A stretch of 64,000 nucleotides of DNA from Nageia nagi (taxonomy: Eukaryota > Pinophyta), in the NCBI GenBank assembly GCA_050084985.1, contig JBITNC010000001.1:72478001-72542000 (forward strand). Reading direction: 5' to 3'. The position numbers and the translations under genes were made by a program. Of the stretch, positions 10,563 through 19,176 are shown piece after piece. The notes under the pieces are model-generated. The model saw nothing but the letters and a program-made list of their open reading frames with translations, searched no databases and was not told where the DNA came from. Position 1 is the first letter of the stretch. Each line of letters starts with the position of its first letter.

Positions 10563-11298
10563 TGTAATGTTCCTTTTATTTTATTGCTCAAGTGAATGCT
10601 CAAAACATAGAAATAAACTTGTAGCCAAGGAACAATGTCAAAACTCAGAAAAATATGCAAAATAATGGAGAGAATCAGCCAAGGAATTTTATTAAAAAAA
10701 AATGATGTCAAACCAATACAATAGCTGAAGTGCCACAAATGCAGATCCAAGCTCACAAAAATGCCACAAATTGGCCAGATTTGAAAATGATGCAACAGAA
10801 TGAGGCTAGGCTCCCATGCAAGGTCTCCAACCGTCAAGATCTCTCCAAGAAATCGCTACCTCCAACTCTAGATGTGCAAGCATCCCCAAGATTGAGGCCC
10901 ACAACTCCTGAAGTCTCCCAAGCAATAGCTACCTTTAGCTCTAGGTGTACAAACACCCCCAAGACTAAGGCCCACAACCCTTGAGATCCAAATATGCATG
11001 AACACGTGCACACTTAGGTTGAGAAAGAACTCTCCTTCACTCAAAAATAATAAAATAGATGATCCACAAGCTTCCTCAAATGGGATGCCCACTTCCCTTT
11101 TATAAGCTCATATTCTAATTTGGAGTTGACATCTCCCAACCCTAAAATCACTTAAAGTGCCCTATTACAAAATAAAAATATAAAACATAAATAAACACAA
11201 CTTAAGTTATGTCTCCTAGTCACATGAACTCCTTTTTCACTTTTATAATTAAGTGTAGGAGACATTTACAAAAAAATATTTATTTTTGGTACATTACA
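10563..11298 (-). repeat. 5' LTR of element B
   Basis: 736 bp with TGTAATG...CATTACA ends, next to AAAAG at 11299-11303. Differences from the 3' LTR are mainly C/T or G/A transitions and length changes in A and T runs. Confidence 0.95.
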
Positions 11299-11303
11299 AA
11301 AAG

Positions 11304-11397
11304 CCTAGTCATCTGGCTTTTGGTTACATGCCTTTTCGAACAACTGGCTCTGAATTTTGCTAGATTTCAATGAAGGAGCTTTGATGTTTGAAGCCAT
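11304..11397 (-). pseudogene. N-terminal piece of the unit C ORF
   Basis: An ATG at 11397-11395 opens a frame beginning MASNIKAPSLKSSKIQSQLF. It reaches a TAG about 30 codons on; the adjacent frame then joins, across the element B insertion, the ORF that continues at 5254. This implies a small indel besides the B insertion. The start is inferred from its position at the end of the palindrome-rich leader. Confidence 0.4.
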
Positions 11398-11446
11398 GGA
11401 GAATTCTACTTAAGCTCTTGTCAAACCCAAACGTCTAACCAATCTA

Positions 11447-13014
11447 GGCGCATAGTTCTGGATGAGTACAAAAGCATAGCTTGAAAAGTATGCGATTGGG
11501 CCTAGGGTCACTTAGTCAATTTTCGAACACAATTCTTCATTCCAGATCTGTTCGCATGGTTTTGAATGAGTGCCTCAAGTAATACCTTGAAGGTATGCGA
11601 TTGGGTTTAGGGGTTGATATGAAATGCCTTATCCAAAAAAGGCTAACTGAATGTGCAACATCCCTAAATCCTCCTTTCCTCCTTGGTCGTATGTTTTAGA
11701 GTGAGTGCCCAGGCATGTAAGAGAAATGGTGCAATTGGGTTCAGAAATGAATATGCAATGTTTCTCAGTGGTCTTCTTTCCTTGGTTGCATGTTTTGAAA
11801 TGAGTGCCCAAGCAAGCAAGAGAAATGATGTGACTAAGAAGAGGGGTGATTCTGGAATGATGTTTAAAATACTCAAAAAGGGGGTGATATTTATAGGTTT
11901 TGTGTAGTTTCCAGGTGTCACTTCCTTATTGGCCCATCTAAGGGTCAAATAGAAGGCCCACAATAAGGTCACATGTTTCTTGGAGTGTGCAAAAGGACGG
12001 GGTGAAAATGATGCGACTGGGAGAGGGGGGTGACTTGGCCAAATTTCAGACTGATTTTGAAGCCTTAGCCCTTAGTTGCATCCTTTTAGATGGGTGCCTA
12101 AAGCACATGCTTAAATCTTTGCGCCTGAGTCCTGGCACACTTCCCAAGGCCTAGGACCTAAAAAACTTCAAAAAAAGTGCAAGTAGTCTTTGGTCGCATG
12201 CCTAGGAAGGGATCCTTTTTCTCCTATTCTCCCATGCTTTGCTCCTTGTCAAATTTGCAAACTGAAATGAAGGGGGCTGATTTCCCTTTATAGCCCTCCA
12301 AGTGGGACACATGTCACCATGAGATAGGTGTAGAAAGAGGTCCAATGCATGGGCTCCCAATTGTCAACAAGGCTCAATACTTAGTCAATTTTCCTCTCTT
12401 CCCTCAGTCAATTTTCCTCTCTTCCCTCTAGTCGCATGGTTTTGGACGAGTGCAAAAGGACTCATCTAGATCCTTGTGACAACGTTTGAGGCTCCAAAAT
12501 TTGACTGGACGAGTGCAAAAGGACTCATCTAGATCCTTGCGACAACGTTTGAGGCTCTAAAATTTGACTAAGTGTAGAATCTCCTTTGTTGCATGGTTTT
12601 TGGTAAGTGCTAAAAGGACTCATCTCAAAGCATGTGACAATGAAAAAAAAATGCTAAGTATGAGTTGCCACCTTGGTTGCACCCTTTTGAAGGGGTGCAA
12701 AAAGGACTCCATGAAATGCATGCAACAACAAAATTCACTTAAAAAATGTGAAGTGTGAGATGATGTCCAGCCTAGTCGCACCTTCCTAGAAGGTGCAAAA
12801 GCACTCCATCGAAAACATGTGACAAGCTGAAAATGGGTGTTTCCTTTGCTTTTTCGACAGAAAAAACAACATATGAGATGCAAATGGGGTTCCTACAACA
12901 TGGGGGCCCTCAGGATGCTTTTGAATATGATGATGCAAATGACAAAAACAAGGAAGGCTGACTGGTCGCATGGCTTAAGAGGGGTGCAAAAGCACTCATT
13001 GAAAAACATGCGAC
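11447..13014. repeat. degenerate array of about 12 imperfect palindromes (hairpin units)
   Basis: Units of about 50 bp share an outer inverted repeat GTCGCATG...CATGCGAC, and several share an inner one, GAGTGC...G(C/G)ACTC, around an AAAA loop. Clear units lie at 11449-11494, 11552-11600, 11785-11834, 11968-12017, 12431-12480, 12588-12638, 12676-12726, 12775-12823 and 12965-13014. Weaker ones are at 11687-11734, 12075-12124 and 12193 (left arm only). Spacing is irregular (about 60-330 bp). In several units both arms change together: GTTGCA/TGCAAC at 12676, CGCATA/TATGCG at 11449. The array lies directly upstream of the unit C ORF start. Confidence 0.75.
12444..12569. repeat. recent 63-bp tandem duplication within the palindrome array
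   Basis: 12444-12506 and 12507-12569 are nearly identical (two C/T differences seen). The second copy lacks its own left outer arm. A 23-bp duplication sits just upstream (12383 and 12406). Confidence 0.85.
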
Positions 13015-13188
13015 ATAATGAAAAATGCAAGATTTTGACTTCAACTACCATGAAAATCTAGTTTAAACACGTTCCTAAGACTAGACCGAAAGATGTGCAT
13101 CTTCTTGGACAAATTTTCCTAGAATTCCTCTTTTGCTTTCTTGAGGGTCCTCAAAATGTGAAAAATTTGGGGGGGGGGTTTCTATAGG
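13015..13188. other. junction between unit C and element D
   Basis: No gene seen. A run of ten G (about 13169-13178) lies just before the first recognisable element D sequence. The LTR expected for unit C is not found here, so C and/or D was truncated at this point. Confidence 0.4.
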
Positions 13189-13772
13189 CACAACACTTGG
13201 TATGAAGATATAATGAGATACCTAACATCCGGTACCTACCCACCTCATTTCAACATGTCGCAAAGGAGAGCATTGAGGTATAAAGTTTCTAGGTTTATGA
13301 TACAAGCAGGTCAACTGTATAGAAGAAATTATGATAGATTATATTTGAGATGCCTGGAAGAATCCCAAATCAAGGAGGTCCTGCAGCGGTTCCACAACCA
13401 AGAAAACAGAATAGGCCATGCTTCAGGTGGCGCATTAGCTCATCAAATTTTGAGGATTTTCAAGGATGTCCATGATTATGTGAAGAAATCTCATGTATGC
13501 CAGATCTCAACTGGAAGATAGAAGATTTTAAATATACCATTGTAGCCCGTTCTCGAGTCCAAACTATTCGCCCAGTGGGACTTGACTTTATTGGGGTTAT
13601 CAACCCCAACTCCTCTTTAGGGCACAAATTTATATTAATAACAACGAATTACTGCACCCGTTGGACCGAAGCTGAAGCTTGTAAGAATGCTACCTCTAAA
13701 GTAGTAATAAAATTTCTCGAAGAAATCATCACCCGCTTCGATATGCCATACTCGTGTTGGAAACTAGAATAA
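13189..13772 (+). pseudogene. Gypsy integrase remnant (zinc-binding domain and partial core)
   Basis: The first frame (ORF 13213-13521, open from about 13189) reads YRRNYDRLYLRCLEE, then VHDYVKKSHVCQIS, the linker and H2C2 zinc-binding region at the start of Gypsy integrase. Its first histidine region is altered. An overlapping second frame (13497-13772) gives PVGLDFIGVINPNSSLGHKF, then TTNYCTRWTEAEACKNAT and EEIITRFDMP, the start of the catalytic core with the first acidic residue (LDFIG). The core ends abruptly at 13770, so the later catalytic residues are missing. One frameshift and one deletion make it non-functional. In a complete element this enzyme inserts the DNA copy into the genome. 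Confidence 0.85.
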
Positions 13773-13778
13773 AGAAAT

Positions 13779-13917
13779 TAAGATCAAGATAGATTCATAA
13801 ATACTTGATCAAGTGGAAAGATTTGCCAAATGAAGATTCCACATGAGAAGGAGCTGAAATACTTGCACATCTATCATTGAATTGCTTGAGGACAAACAAT
13901 TTCGAGAGGGGAGGCTT
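13779..13917 (+). pseudogene. chromodomain-end remnant and polypurine tract of element D
   Basis: One frame gives YLIKWKDLPNEDSTW, a chromodomain signature, followed by a leucine-rich tail and LRTNNFERGGL. The last bases, GAGAGGGGAGGCTT (about 13904-13917), form the polypurine tract adjoining the LTR. Chromodomains of this type direct integration in chromoviruses. Confidence 0.75.
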
Positions 13918-15232
13918 TGTAACATCCCCTTTGAATAAAAACAAATAAAATTGGAATCCAAGAGATTCCTTTTTGTAAATATTTTATTTATTTATTTTAT
14001 TTGTCATTAGTTAATTGGGATAGAAATATAACGGTCCATTGGACCCACATTGTGAGCCCCAAGAGGGACGTTTTCCTCCCAAGCATAGGGTGTGTTAATT
14101 TAATAATCATTAATGCACTTGGAGATCCTAACATGATTGTGGGAATCCCAAACATCATGTAACATCCAAACTAGCATATTAAACACGTAGAACCCAATGT
14201 TGGACTTAGGCACTTGCAACAGCCTTAGGGAAGCTTCTAGACCCCCATGTTGGCCCATGTTGACACCTCAACATCCACACAACTCATAGACCTACGTTAG
14301 GCATGTGTGACACCCTGGACCCCACATTGGCATTTATGGCTCTTAGGTACCCACGTTGGGCATGTCTGAGCCCTAGGCACCCATGTTGGAGATCTTGGGC
14401 CTCCAGAAGGCTAACGTTGGATTTTAGGAGTTGGGGATGACTCCTAGGTGAGATCCAGATTCAATAATGTGTTGTATAAGGAAGTGGAGCCTCATTGCAA
14501 GGATATATAGAATTTGGTATTGAAACCCCTTCTTCTATTCAAAGACTTGGTGGCATCAAGCACCCTTGGGCATGTAGACCAAGGAGAGTCTAGGAGGCTT
14601 GGAACACCTTCTGACTAGCGGTTGAGGTGAGTGTTCGTGTTGTGAGGTTGCCTTACCCTAAGGCATCCACAATGGTTTGCACCTTCGAATCCATTCAGTG
14701 GTATTTCGGAATTATATTCGATTTCTTCATTGGGAGCTAGCCTGCGAGGGAGCCCTTCAGTGTGGCATCCACAGATTTGGTAAAGTGTGGTTGTTCTAAA
14801 GTGGTGTTCACAATATTATTCATCCTTGCACATCAATGTGCCCTAGTTGGCTCCTTGGAGGCCAATGTTGAGCCCTCTTGGGCCTGGTATTGTATTGATC
14901 TCATCATTATTCATTAATCCATCCGTGGCACATTTGGATCTCACTTATTGTCTCATATTGTGATGTGTTGATGCTATTTTACTCCTTTTGGTGTGACATC
15001 ATAATTCTTGGACTATTCTTGATGTGTTGTGCTTGATAAATGTGTTCCTGAATGTGATGTTGGCTTGTAGAGGTGATATCTTGCTTGAGAGGTGCATCAT
15101 TGAGTTTTTTGGCTCATTTTTTGACTTATTTGATGTCCTAGATCAGTTTGTGGCATGCCTGGATGCTTAGTTTGATATTTATTTGATATTTGCTTGGCTA
15201 ATTTCTACATTGAGAAAATTTGGGATTTTACA
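13918..15232 (+). repeat. 3' LTR of element D
   Basis: Starts TGTAACATCCCC directly after the polypurine tract. The end is placed at TTTTACA (15232) from the matching terminal inverted repeat; this edge is less certain. It shares the first 250 bases and the repeated CCCACGTTGG blocks with LTR E. Confidence 0.7.
14185..14425 (+). repeat. repeated CCCACGTTGGC-like motif in LTR D
   Basis: About seven versions of CCCACGTTGGC (variants ATG/ACG in the centre), 25-45 bp apart, often preceded by CTAGAC or CTTAGG. The core is partly palindromic and contains ACGT, the centre of plant bZIP/bHLH binding sites. A parallel series lies in LTR E at 29055-29240. Confidence 0.65.
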
Positions 15233-15553
15233 TATGAATATCATGAAATTGAATGTGTATTCTGTTTTTTATGAGACTTTGGAGGTCAAACGTGTCTCTA
15301 CCCTTTTAAGTTTCTTGGTTTGGTTCCTCTATGTCCTTAATCTGAGGGACTGTGACCTACAATCAAAGACAAGGTGGCTGGAAATATTGTAATTATTATT
15401 GATTTAAATTTATATTGGACAAATGATTGCAGTTTAGATGGGAATGGTTTTAGCCAGTAGAGGCTGTTACTGTGAAATAAGGTTCCCATCTTAAACATTG
15501 CTTGAATGAAAGTATTAAAAAAATTGAGTTATTAATTATTATATGCTATGTAG
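15233..15553 (+). other. no gene seen
   Basis: AT-rich sequence after the LTR D edge. One short ORF (15183-15392) spans the LTR border and is not convincing. Confidence 0.4.
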
Positions 15554-15690
15554 GTGTCACTAGATCATTGGACAGATTGATTTCTCACAAGCATCATTAC
15601 AAATCAATTAATACTTTCAAGTTGCTTTTGCAAACTGGCACTTACACCATGGTTCACATTCCAAGGCCAAATACTTCCTTTCCAACATTA
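15554..15690 (+). CDS. exon-like segment, unrecognised protein
   Basis: An open segment of 137 bases bounded by TATGTAG at the acceptor side and GTAAGG at the donor side. It reads LDRLISHKHHYKSINTFKLL and, further on, GTYTMVHIPRPNTSFPTL. Composition and exact splice borders look like a real internal exon, unlike the surrounding sequence. I do not recognise the protein and see no partner exon in reach. Confidence 0.35.
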
Positions 15691-16050
15691 GTAAGGAAAC
15701 AACATATTTTTTTATCATTCTATGACATCAACACTATGCCTTTGTAAATTCAATTCCTTCTCACGCTTCTAATTAATCTCGTATACATATTTTTAATGAT
15801 ATTGGAGTCATGGATGTTCATATTTCTTTCCTAATTTTTTTTACTTTGTTAAGTTGATTTAGTGTCCATCATCCTATTGGCTTTTCATAGCACCTTTTGT
15901 GTATTATAGTATAATATATGCTTGCAAGCTACATTGATTTCTTTGTAATAGTGCTTTGAGTTTGGGAGTGTGATTTAATATATTTTATATTTGTATTAAT
16001 AGCACATATTTTGATTATAATATTTACCTTTTAGAGACTTAAATATCATA
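15691..16050 (+). other. no gene seen (possible intron)
   Basis: T-rich, non-coding sequence following the exon-like segment. It would be intron if that exon is real. Confidence 0.35.
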
Positions 16051-16058
16051 CTCTAAAC

Positions 16059-16503
16059 CCTGGTTCGAAAATCCACGAGTAATCAGCGAGTACTCGTGAG
16101 TAATCGTGATTCAGAGGCAAAACGAGTAATCCATGGTCATTACTTGGTCCTATTGGTTTTTGGAGGTTACTCAGCAATTACTCGACTACTATCAAAATAA
16201 AGCTAAAAAACATGAAAAAAAGATAGTAAACACCAACATATGTCTTTTAACTATCTAATTGTGTGTCATTCTTCTCATTCCATTGTGTTAGCTCAGTTTT
16301 TCACTCTGTAGATCAGTTTGTGAAAGATTCGAAGTTTGCGTATCACTTTGAAGAGCTTCGCCATTGATTTGTAATTTTTTTCATATTTTGAAATGTTCGA
16401 GATTTTTTTTGCCAAGTTTTGGTGCCGAGTACTCTCCGAGTTGCCAAGTACCCTCTAAATTTTTCCTAGCTGAGTAGTTCCGGAGTCGAGTTTTCCAACC
16501 TTG
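16059..16503. mobile_element. hAT-type MITE 1
   Basis: 445 bp flanked by the perfect 8-bp duplication CTCTAAAC (16051-16058 and 16504-16511). Terminal inverted repeats are CCTGGTTCGAAAA at the left and CAAGGTTGGAAAA at the right (reverse complement). Subterminal CGAGTA/TACTCG motifs recur in both orientations near the ends. The 8-bp duplication and C-rich tips indicate hAT; there is no coding capacity, so it depended on a transposase in trans. Confidence 0.9.
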
Positions 16504-16540
16504 CTCTAAACAATTATTTTTTTCTAAAAAATTATAGAAA

Positions 16541-16580
16541 GATTGATATCTATCTATCTATCTATCTAATATATATATAA
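16541..16580. repeat. ATCT/TA microsatellite
   Basis: (ATCT)n followed by (TA)n. Confidence 0.85.
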
Positions 16581-16904
16581 GCATGAAACTTGTAAAACAG
16601 CTGCGTTTCTGTTTTGGAAACTCGAAAACTTGGACGCAACTGGAAAACTTGTAAAGCCTTATCTATAAAGGCTTATTTTGGATTTTATATTTTGTAATCA
16701 TGTATAGGAGTTAATATAGACATTGTTTTCTTTCTAAAATGTTATTTATGTGTATCATTCTTTTTTTTTGCAAGTTAATGTGGTATTTAAAAAAAAGCAA
16801 ATATATATATATAACACGTGTCCTCCGGTGTACCCATTTTTTGAGGGGTCACGTTTCCAAGCGTTCTTGTTTCGGAAACTTGGTAACGTTTCCAAGTTTC
16901 ATGC
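16581..16904. mobile_element. possible MITE with GCATGAAACTTG ends
   Basis: GCATGAAACTTG at 16581-16592 is matched inverted by CAAGTTTCATGC at 16893-16904. Inside both ends lie further inverted copies of TTGGAAAC and GCGTTTC-like blocks. No clear target duplication was found because the left flank is a TA repeat, so family and exact borders are open. Confidence 0.5.
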
Positions 16905-16918
16905 AACTTAAGAATATC

Positions 16919-16961
16919 TAAAGTTAAAAACATTTCTACAATTTAAGAATATCAAACCATC

Positions 16962-17005
<44 letters not shown>

Positions 17006-17058
17006 CCATAGTGATGATGGTTTGATATTCTTAAATTGTAGAAATGTTTTTAACTTTA
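16919..17058. repeat. 50-bp perfect inverted repeat with (TA)n loop
   Basis: Arms 16919-16968 and 17009-17058 are exact reverse complements by eye. They are separated by 40 bp, mostly TA dinucleotides. It could fold as a cruciform or give a long hairpin RNA. No ORF. Confidence 0.9.
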
Positions 17059-17335
17059 AGAATTACTTCTCACATGATCCAGGGAAGATATTGTAAATTC
17101 AAATTGTAATCTTGAGTATTATCAATCCATGGAGTTTTTATTGTGTGTTGTCTGCAGACAGCTGCAAGCTGTTTTTTTGTTGTACATTTTGTTTTTATAA
17201 TTTATAATCAATATAAACATATATTTTTCTTATCAGGAAAAATACTATTACCCTTTAGTTTCAAGTAGCTCGTGTGATGCAATATTTTACTTCACAGGAA
17301 GATGCCATAACTTTGAACTATAACCTTTGTTTTAG

Positions 17336-17603
17336 GATTTGACTGTTACCTTCTTTCCACGTACTAACCTGCTCGAGGTAGATGCCACCCAGGTTAACCT
17401 CAAATGGATAGTAACTTGGCGTGAAACAAACACTTTTAGGTTGATGAGTTTACTTCTAAGGAAAGGCATTATTTTAATGTTAACGACCTTGGATGACCAA
17501 AATAGGTCATTCTTATCAATTCACATATCACTTGAATCTAAAGAATCCATCAGAAATCCAGTGATGCATGTTTACATGGACAGCCTGGTCTGTTGGCAAA
17601 GGT
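17336..17603 (+). CDS. exon-like ORF, unrecognised protein
   Basis: An open stretch of about 88 codons follows a good acceptor (TTTGTTTTAG) and ends at a plausible donor (AAAG/GTAATA). It begins DLTVTFFPRTNLLEVDATQV. There are no stops for 260 bases in an otherwise stop-rich area. I do not recognise the family; it could be a host exon or a transposon fragment. Confidence 0.3.
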
Positions 17604-19168
17604 AATATAAAGATCCTCGATGTTTGAGAGAAGTGGAAAGTACAGAGGTTTTGGAGATGCTAATCACATTTTAGAAGGGAGGATGCTGAACATATATCTT
17701 CTTCGAGTAGTCACTTGAGAAGCAGAAGCAAAGGGAAGAAAGAGGTGATCAGATCAAGAAGACTCGTGCATGGCATGCCACTTGCGTGACAAAACACTGT
17801 TGGTTGGCTTGAAAAATGGTGGCAAGTGACGAATGTCTTCGAATAGACAAAAGTATCTTCCATGGCTACAAGGTTTTTGGCTAGGACTAATTTTTAGAAC
17901 AATCAAGAACATGAGAAAGTAAAACTGTATCAATTCAATCAGTATTATGAAACATATATATGCAGAAATATAATGAACCAGTCATGTTTCAGAAATAGTA
18001 ATGCCTTCTGTCTTTTGTTTTGAGTGATGACCATGTTATCTTATATTGAAAGAAAATGGAAATACTGGATGACATAAGTGAGATAATGAGCGATAAATGA
18101 CTCATGGAGCAGAAAAACTGAAGTCAAGTGTTGTAAAAGGTCACAAGGTTTCGAGAGTCCCTTAAATGAGAAAGAAATCTTTGAATAAGCATTTCCAGAG
18201 GAATGGAATAAGGGTAAATAGAATTAGCAAAATTTCTCGTTAGAGACAACTGTTTAGAGAAAGATTGAAGGACAAAATTGACTCCCTTAAACTACTTGCC
18301 ATGAGAAGTATGTTTGAGGTGCAGTGAAGAGTTGGACAGATAAAATGGAAGAATTACTTATGTTATTGATTGGATTTAGTAAAGGCATGTGTTGGTGATT
18401 CTTAGGAGGATAGTCTAACACTGTAATGGTCACAATAGTCCATTCGAGGTGGAAGGCCTTAGGTCTCTAAAGTTCATGCAGAATAACTTGGATTGACAAC
18501 ATAAACATTCAACAAATACATAAAAATGACAAGGCTACCAAGCAAAAGCTACCCAAATTTAACAGGGATGGTCAAGTCCCAAAGATGCATTGGAAGACAT
18601 TCGAGACTTTGGGATGGTAAAGGAAATTTTGAAACTGGAAAGAATGGAAAAATGCATTTGATAAATACTTATATTGCTAAGAGATGTTAAGTGGTTCTGT
18701 GGTTGTACTCTATAACACTGAACAAGGGAAATTAGATATAATCCATATATGTAAGTTTGAATGAATTGATGGGGAAAGCCCCAAAGAGTAGATTGATAAT
18801 TATTTATTATAGAATAGTGCTAATGGGTAAAGGAGGCTAGAAATTCCATTGTTGTAGCACAAACAATATGGTGAAAACGAGAAGCTTTCCAAATATTCAA
18901 AAACAGTTCAAGAAGCAAAATGAGTTGTGTGCGAACATCAAGGAGAAAGAAGAATACTTCAACTCTCTCATGGATAAATTGGAGGATCTACAATCTCAAT
19001 GTTTGTGGTATATGAATACCATCCTTGAGAAGGTGAACTATTTATAGATGAAGAGTCAACAAGCCATATAAGAGCTCCATGACAACTCATAGGAAATGTT
19101 TGTTGAATACATGAACTTGGAGGATGAAGCAATGTACAATCAATATCTAGTTGAGTAAGGAATTGACT
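17604..19168 (+). other. decayed coding-like sequence, unrecognised
   Basis: Purine-rich sequence with short broken reading frames on the plus strand. Around 18890-19150 one frame gives a charged coiled-coil-like stretch (QFKKQNELCANIKEKEEYF and onward) with two or three stops. It appears to continue beyond the hAT element at 22310, where a G-patch-like piece follows. Confidence 0.3.
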
Positions 19169-19176
19169 TGTGTAAA

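Larger units (their letters stand above)
5255..11298 (-). mobile_element. element B: complete nonautonomous LTR element with captured PDS5
   Basis: A structurally complete LTR retrotransposon on the minus strand, 6,044 bp. Both LTRs have TGTAATG...CATTACA ends, and the element is flanked by the perfect 5-bp duplication AAAAG (5250-5254 and 11299-11303). The primer site lies at 10546-10560 and the polypurine tract at 5993-6009. The internal region holds a leader, an ORF starting with a PDS5-like segment (9585-8773), an in-frame continuation with a protease remnant (8772-7432) and unrecognised sequence. I found no reverse transcriptase, RNase H or integrase, so mobility must have been supplied in trans. 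The LTRs differ by roughly a dozen substitutions plus small indels by eye, so the insertion is fairly recent for this window. It interrupts the ORF of unit C. Confidence 0.93.
13189..15232 (+). mobile_element. element D: truncated Ty3/Gypsy element (integrase to 3' LTR)
   Basis: A plus-strand Gypsy element lacking everything upstream of integrase. It has an integrase N-terminus and part of the core (13189-13770), a deletion, a chromodomain-end remnant (13779-13905), a polypurine tract and a 3' LTR (13918-15232). Its LTR is related to LTR E at 28780-29987. Confidence 0.85.

Noticed and set aside
11447-13014. CRISPR array
   Set aside because: Spacing is irregular, units are diverged palindromes and the context is a plant retroelement; no cas genes and no uniform spacers.
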